From Leuctra nigra (taxonomy: Eukaryota > Arthropoda > Insecta > Plecoptera > Leuctridae): a DNA stretch of 64,000 nt. Below, piece by piece: positions 58,885 to 64,000 of the stretch. The DNA is taken from positions 17,611,073 through 17,675,072 of the forward strand of contig OW203767.1 in assembly GCA_934045905.1 (NCBI GenBank), written 5' to 3'. The notes under the pieces were generated by a model, which did no database searches, was not told the origin of the DNA, and saw nothing but the letters and a program-made list of their open reading frames with translations. Made by a program: the position numbers and the translations under genes. Position 1 is the first letter of the stretch; each line of letters opens with the position of its first letter.

Positions 58885-59160
58885 AAGTTGGCAAATGTGG
58901 TGACGCTCTGGACTTGCACTCTGGAGGTCCTGGGTTCGTTTCCCACGGCCGTCCTTCATCTGCCGAGTTCACATGGTTTCCCTCAATCAGAGCAAATGTC
59001 GGGAAGGTTCCCTACTAATAGTCCACGACGACCTCCTTCCCAGCGTACATACTTACCTATTCTTCATCATCACCTCCCTAGATCATCATAAATTCATAAT
59101 CATTCATCCGCCGCCATTATTCTAATTGCAGAACAAAGCACCACCACTAAAAATTAAACG
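58885..59160 (+). mobile_element. tRNA-derived SINE, best copy
   Basis: The A-box-like TGGTGACGCTCTGG (58899-58912) and the B box GGGTTCGTTTCCC (58931-58943) are spaced as in a tRNA promoter. The body follows (gagttcacatggtttccctc, then ccacgacgacctccttccc, then TCATCA-rich) and the tail ctaattgcagaac, ending near aaattaaacg. Fragments of the same body and tail occur at 2581-2718 and 14411-14530, all on the plus strand. The SINE has no coding potential and would depend on a LINE for movement. Confidence 0.7.
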
Positions 59161-59164
59161 AGTC

Positions 59165-60170
59165 AAATCCAGTATTTTCCTAAAATCATTTTAAATAATA
59201 TTATTAACAAGTAATTATTATTTAATTAACTAATTGCGTGCGGTCGATCGACAATTCTCTCATACACAAATATGAATCCCATTAGTTTTGATGTTAATTA
59301 TGTTAATTACGATGACCATAGCGGACGAAATGCCGCCGCATGATTGGACACAATTTTCACACTGTTTCACTGTGATTGTATCGGCAGTGAAAATGTTTTG
59401 CAAGTTGGCCAATTAAACCCAATGGCCGAGTGGCGCAAAGTGACAACACTCTGGGATATGCAAACAATCGATTGGCATATTCCGCTCTGGTCGCTTTCTG
59501 TTCTCCAGTTGGTCCGAAGACGGTTTGCAGTTTCGCTTATACGGCCTTGGGGGTCATTGATTATGTTCACGGTGTTTACAAGGGTGTTAATTTTCGATCA
59601 AGTCGATGTGCAGAAAAAAGGGTAATTAAAATGTGAACGTTAACCTAAATATAAATTTAGTGGTCTAACGTTAAAGCTTCGGGGACGTAAACTTTTTAAG
59701 TTAAATAAAAGTTCATATTGCTAATATTGCTTATAATAAAGTAGTAATTCTACTAAGAAATCAACTGCAATCATTTTTTTTGAATCATTTTACATAGAGA
59801 TAGAAGTAATTTTTAACTGCAATCGTTATCAAAATCTTAAATCGTTAAAACGCTGCAAATATTATGCAATCTGGCATTTAGTTTATCTAATGATTTCATA
59901 AGATGTGTAATGCCTCACTTCTTTTCGGTGTATGCAAGTTGGTAGCCATTGATTTATAATCACGGATAACATTTTAGATAAGTTATAACGCTTCTCGCGT
60001 ATCGAACCGGGGTCCTTTAGGACTTAGTTCACAAAGCATCTCTTCCCGCCAATCGGAAGCGTTTTCATTTCATCGAAAACTTCCTCAAGAACTTAAATCA
60101 AATAATCAATACATGTAATTTTCCTAATTTTTGTAAGCGATGACTGATTGATAGCCAATAACATTGATTA
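59165..60170. other. AT-rich stretch; possible second tRNA-like head at 59424
   Basis: ggccgagtggcgcaaagtg (59424-59442) is A-box-like, but no B box follows at a suitable distance. Near 60007 a minus-strand CCCCGGTTCGATACGCG resembles a B box. Neither supports a tRNA gene. Confidence 0.3.
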
Positions 60171-60174
60171 GCTA

Positions 60175-60236
60175 CTGATAAGGCTTCTTATCAGCTGTTT
60201 AAAGATACTTAGCTTGCTATAAGGTTTGATAAGATA
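60175..60236. promoter_or_regulatory. Paired GATA-type sites
   Basis: CTGATAAG (60175-60182), four bases, then CTTATCAG (60187-60194) form an exact inverted pair of GATA factor consensus sites. Another GATAAG with GATAG follows near 60228-60237. Confidence 0.35.
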
Positions 60237-60239
60237 GCG

Positions 60240-63200
60240 AAAGGGGAATTACCCCCCTCATTTGTATCACCCCCCTTTACTGTATTTATAATCAATATTT
60301 TTATGTTGTGCTCCCGAATCAAATGTATAAGAAGTCATTGTGGCAAAGATCGTGATGAAACTTACATTACAGTAGTGGAGGCCAAACGATTTGCAGTTCT
60401 GCAACAATGATGAAATAATTCCGAAGTAGACGTTTAATAGTTGAAATGCTGGGGTTTTATAAGGAGGAGAAAATAGTACATACCTACGTAAAATTTCGTT
60501 TTGACAAAAACCAGTGACCCAGTTGCGGTTTTTCTCTTTTTCTTTCTTCGAAAGTAATCAATTGTTTTCACGAATTATTCTCCCAATCGTTTTATTTCAT
60601 CTCTCAAATGTAGGAATACATAATTCCGAGTAATGAAAGATTGGATTCAGCGGATTTACTTCCCTCTGGATGCGAACTGAAGAGAGGGCGAAATGTTTCA
60701 AGTTTCATGATTCAACTTCCTGCTTTTCGTTTTCTTCCTCGACGTTCGCTCGTTCTCTCTTCTTTTCAAACATTGTTTTATTAGAAAAGTTCGAAAGACA
60801 TATTGTTTGGAACTTGATTTATTCAGCATTGTCCTGGGAAATTTTCTACAGTTGGAAATCTTTTCGCGATCGGAAATAATTTGCCTTCGAAATAATTTGT
60901 TGATAAACTCATTTTAATCTATTATAAAATTATGAAAGAATGGATGCATTTAATACCCAATTAGTAGCCAATTAATTACTACTAACTCTACTCATCAAAT
61001 CAAATAGTATCAGGTGGTCATTCTTTTAATCCTGACATAATTCATTTTACATTTCACTCATCGTTTAACGAAAACATTTTAAATCATTACACTAAATAGT
61101 TGTAAATCTATAAAACCATTTACGACGAAATTCGTGATTAATTAAATTGTCAAATCACCTTACACTTGTGTCCCTTTAACACTCGAACATAAACATCACT
61201 TTCCAACAAAAAAAACGCGTTTTCTCCCTTTAAATTTCGCCTTGTCCGTGGCAAAGTCCAAGGTGATTGAATAGATAAAAGAAGGTCGTCCCTCCTATTG
61301 AGACCAAGGTCTTCTCATATGCTTCGAGACCAGGCCTAGGTCACACTAGCACACAACTGGGACACTGTACCGTATGCATTATTTGGACACTCTCTGGCAT
61401 ACGCCATATCTTCACTACTCTACTAAGTACAGTTAGAAAATATTGTCTTCTTACTCATTGCGTAATCATAGTCTAGCTAGTCAGACTAACGCCTGGACTG
61501 TAACCTAGCTAAGATACTTTCTAATTCCATAGCCAGGCAATAATAATAGCTTTGATGTGGTAATGCAGAGTGGTATACGTGACATTATAGGTCGAGATTA
61601 TTCATCTTGTATAGTATACAATTAGATGGACAGTGAGCCCTTTTCAGGGCCAAAGTAACAAAGAACCCTTTGGGCGTGTACCAAAGAAGCAACTCAATCT
61701 ACTCTAAACTGTTCAAAATTTAAATATTGTTTAATAATTAGGGGATTAATTTGAATTTTACATTTATTTATTTTACATGTAAAAAAAAAATTTGTTGATG
61801 TAAAAAAGTTAAATCGCAAAAATGAATGGTTCTTTTCATTATCATTTAATTACAGCAGCGGTTGGTGAAGTGAAATATTTAATGGGACCTCTAGCTAGCG
61901 GCGATTGAATATATTATTTGTTACAATGTTGGTAGTGGTAGTTAGCTTGCCAACCTACCTGGCCCAGTCCATTCAAATAGAGATCACAAATCGCAACAAT
62001 TCACAAAGCTACTGCCCAATGCCGTGAACTTGGCAACGGGAGTTACACAATCACAGTGCCAAATCGTTTAAACTTAATTGTTCGAAATTACACAATCGGT
62101 AATTTTGAAAAGTATATAATTATTTCACTAAAACGTAACTTGTATGTGGCTTTTTTACAGTTACATACCATAAATTTTTTTCGTATTGACGAATTTTGGA
62201 GGATTTAAAATTTGAGGATCTACTTGTTGTATCGTAACACGCTGATAAAGTTATCTGATGTATTATACAAATTGGACAAACTTTTTTTTAAAAATAAATC
62301 GTTATTATCTCCTGTTTTGACGTAAAAATGTATTGTTCGATAATGTTATCACGTCCATAACTTCTATTTTCATATTTGAACAAGATACACGTTGCAACGT
62401 TGTACCTAAAAGTCAGAACCATATCAGAGTATTGCGGTTTTCAAGTCACCACCAGTTCGGCAACAATGCACACTACGCGAGCTTTAATAGTAAATAATTG
62501 GATCAGTAATTATCAAATTACTGGTTGTTTAATGTGATTCATACACGATGTACAAAACAAACAAACTGAAAAGGAATCAAATGCAATTATAGTTGTAGAT
62601 TGTTTGTACAGCTTGCAATCTGTAGCTTTCGAACTAATGACACTACACTGTAGAGTGTAGATGGCACTACATATTTACCTGCATTTGAGTTATGTACTCA
62701 TGCAATTTGTTATGCATTGAGTGTTTATGTAAATTTAATTTTATCTCTACCATTGCATTCATACCTTGGATTAATTTAATTGTATCTTAGGTTTGAATCA
62801 AAGAGAATTATGCAGCGTTCTTTGTTGAGACCTGAATAAAATAAAATTGTATATTATTTTTGTCAAAATTATAGACAAAGTTTTAGTAATGTTAGATGTT
62901 TGTAATGGTGCAATTATGCTGCAGCCGATTTGCTCTACATCTTCTGCAAGAGATGCATTCATTAATATTTCAAGCACACTGATATAAATCATAACATAAA
63001 TCCACACTAGAAACACACGTTACAAAAATAGATAAGGTGATGCATCTTCTTCTCATACGAATTTTAAAGTTGTTTTTCATTGTTGCCATTTGAAGAGCAA
63101 TTTCGAATAATATTATCTGCACAGTTTGCTCATTTCGAGTCAATGCTGATGATTATTTTGATGATGATTGGAAGAAAGAAGGATTGATAGTGGGTTGGTT

Positions 63201-64000
63201 TTGGTAGAATCTTCTGAACATGACTGTGGGAAACCTGAGAAATCCTACCTATCAAAATTGAGACTACATAACCTAGTGTTGTGTCTAAAATTAATTCCAA
63301 CTGAGCCATCATTCATGAATTACTGTAGTTTATATTTCCCATTGTTGTGGCGCGTAGTCTCAATTGTTGTAAGTATTTATTTCTTCCTGCCACATTGTTG
63401 TGACTATCTGGAATGGATGCAAGACGCACTTTTATCAAGGAGCTTGTAACTACAACCTCCTTGACTTCTAAACAGTAGCGGGTGGCGCAGTCAGGGCTGT
63501 ACAAAACCATCACCACCACACAACTATCTGCGCAAGCGCGGTTTTCACTTCAAAGAAACGTGACGGCGAGAAGATTTCTGATTGACTCATCTTCGTGTAA
63601 AACGATGTGTTTCAGAGTAAAATCTCTGTTCGTTTATTATAGTGAAAGCAGCCTAAATGTAAGACAATCTGTCCGCCTTAATTTACTTTTTGATTGGAGT
63701 CCTGTCCTTCATTTCTTCGACAATAGATCATAGTTTCGCTCAACGTAAATGTGAAAAGGTATGTGCGGAAAAAATGTAACGTTTCTGGAAAACAAGCTAA
63801 ATGCAAATTTTCTAAGTACTTTTGTTTGTTTTCACCTAGTTAGATTAGTTTAGATAATTTATTCGTTTATTTATTTTAATCTCGTGTTTATAAAATGGTG
63901 TAGATTGTGTATATTCATAATTATGTTAATGTACCACAAGATTATAATATGTTTAATTAACATTAACAGTAAAAATAACAGTTTTAAAAGGTTATAACGT
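60240..64000. other. AT-rich non-coding stretch to window end
   Basis: Poly-C patches occur at 60251-60277. No gene, RNA or repeat is supported. Frames near 63168-63733 lack convincing starts or domains, though 63475-63560 is somewhat GC-richer. Confidence 0.45.

Overview
This window looks like arthropod, most likely insect, nuclear DNA. It is strongly AT-rich and has almost no long open reading frames. It holds many short inverted-repeat transposons with clean target-site duplications, tRNA-derived SINE pieces and long poly(dG)/poly(dC) runs. There is no sign of bacterial operons, rRNA or CRISPR. I could not determine the order or species. A hemipteran-type genome is only a guess from base composition and repeat style.

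Only one stretch has good marks of a real protein-coding exon. It lies on the plus strand at 9271-9445: an ATG, 58 codons of CpG-rich acidic sequence, then a consensus 5' splice site in phase 1. The next exons are not recognisable in the 54 kb downstream, so the rest of the window is probably a very long first coding intron plus intergenic DNA. The CpG-richer sequence at about 8200-9270 would be promoter and 5' leader. Two places inside the presumed intron (18141-18150 and 24975-24981) show an ATG, a very short open frame and a phase-1 donor in CpG- or GAGA-rich surroundings. They are weak candidates for alternative first exons of the same gene. A small E2F/CCAAT-like promoter cluster with a 31-codon ORF lies at 5640-5937.

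Region by region: 1-1700 holds a large, nearly identical inverted repeat and a diverged third arm. 2.5-4 kb holds SINE pieces and a minisatellite. 5.6-9.5 kb holds the promoter-like and coding material. 9.5-28 kb is mostly featureless AT-rich DNA with MITEs at 12.7 kb (TA target), 19.2 kb (TAA target, PIF/Harbinger-like) and 22.3 kb. At 28.8-30.7 kb is a repeat cluster: a perfect 156-bp inverted repeat, a four-unit tandem array of about 270 bp whose units carry CRE, ETS and YY1/PHO-like motifs, and a dispersed repeat ending in a strong palindrome. 31-52 kb is intron-like DNA with four further foldback elements. 53.6-54.5 kb has a 624-bp element with 35-bp perfect termini and a 7-bp target duplication, plus a smaller foldback. 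56.6-59.2 kb has second copies of the 30-kb repeats, triple poly-C tracts, a CpG-rich ORF of unknown nature and the best-preserved SINE. 60-64 kb shows nothing beyond a paired GATA-site palindrome.

Overall this is a genomic landscape of one partial gene in a sea of non-autonomous DNA transposons. Nothing looks like a new enzymatic system. The most interesting structures are the perfect hairpin at 28814-29212, the regulatory-motif tandem array at 29340-30215, and the two MITEs whose ends diverged in concert.
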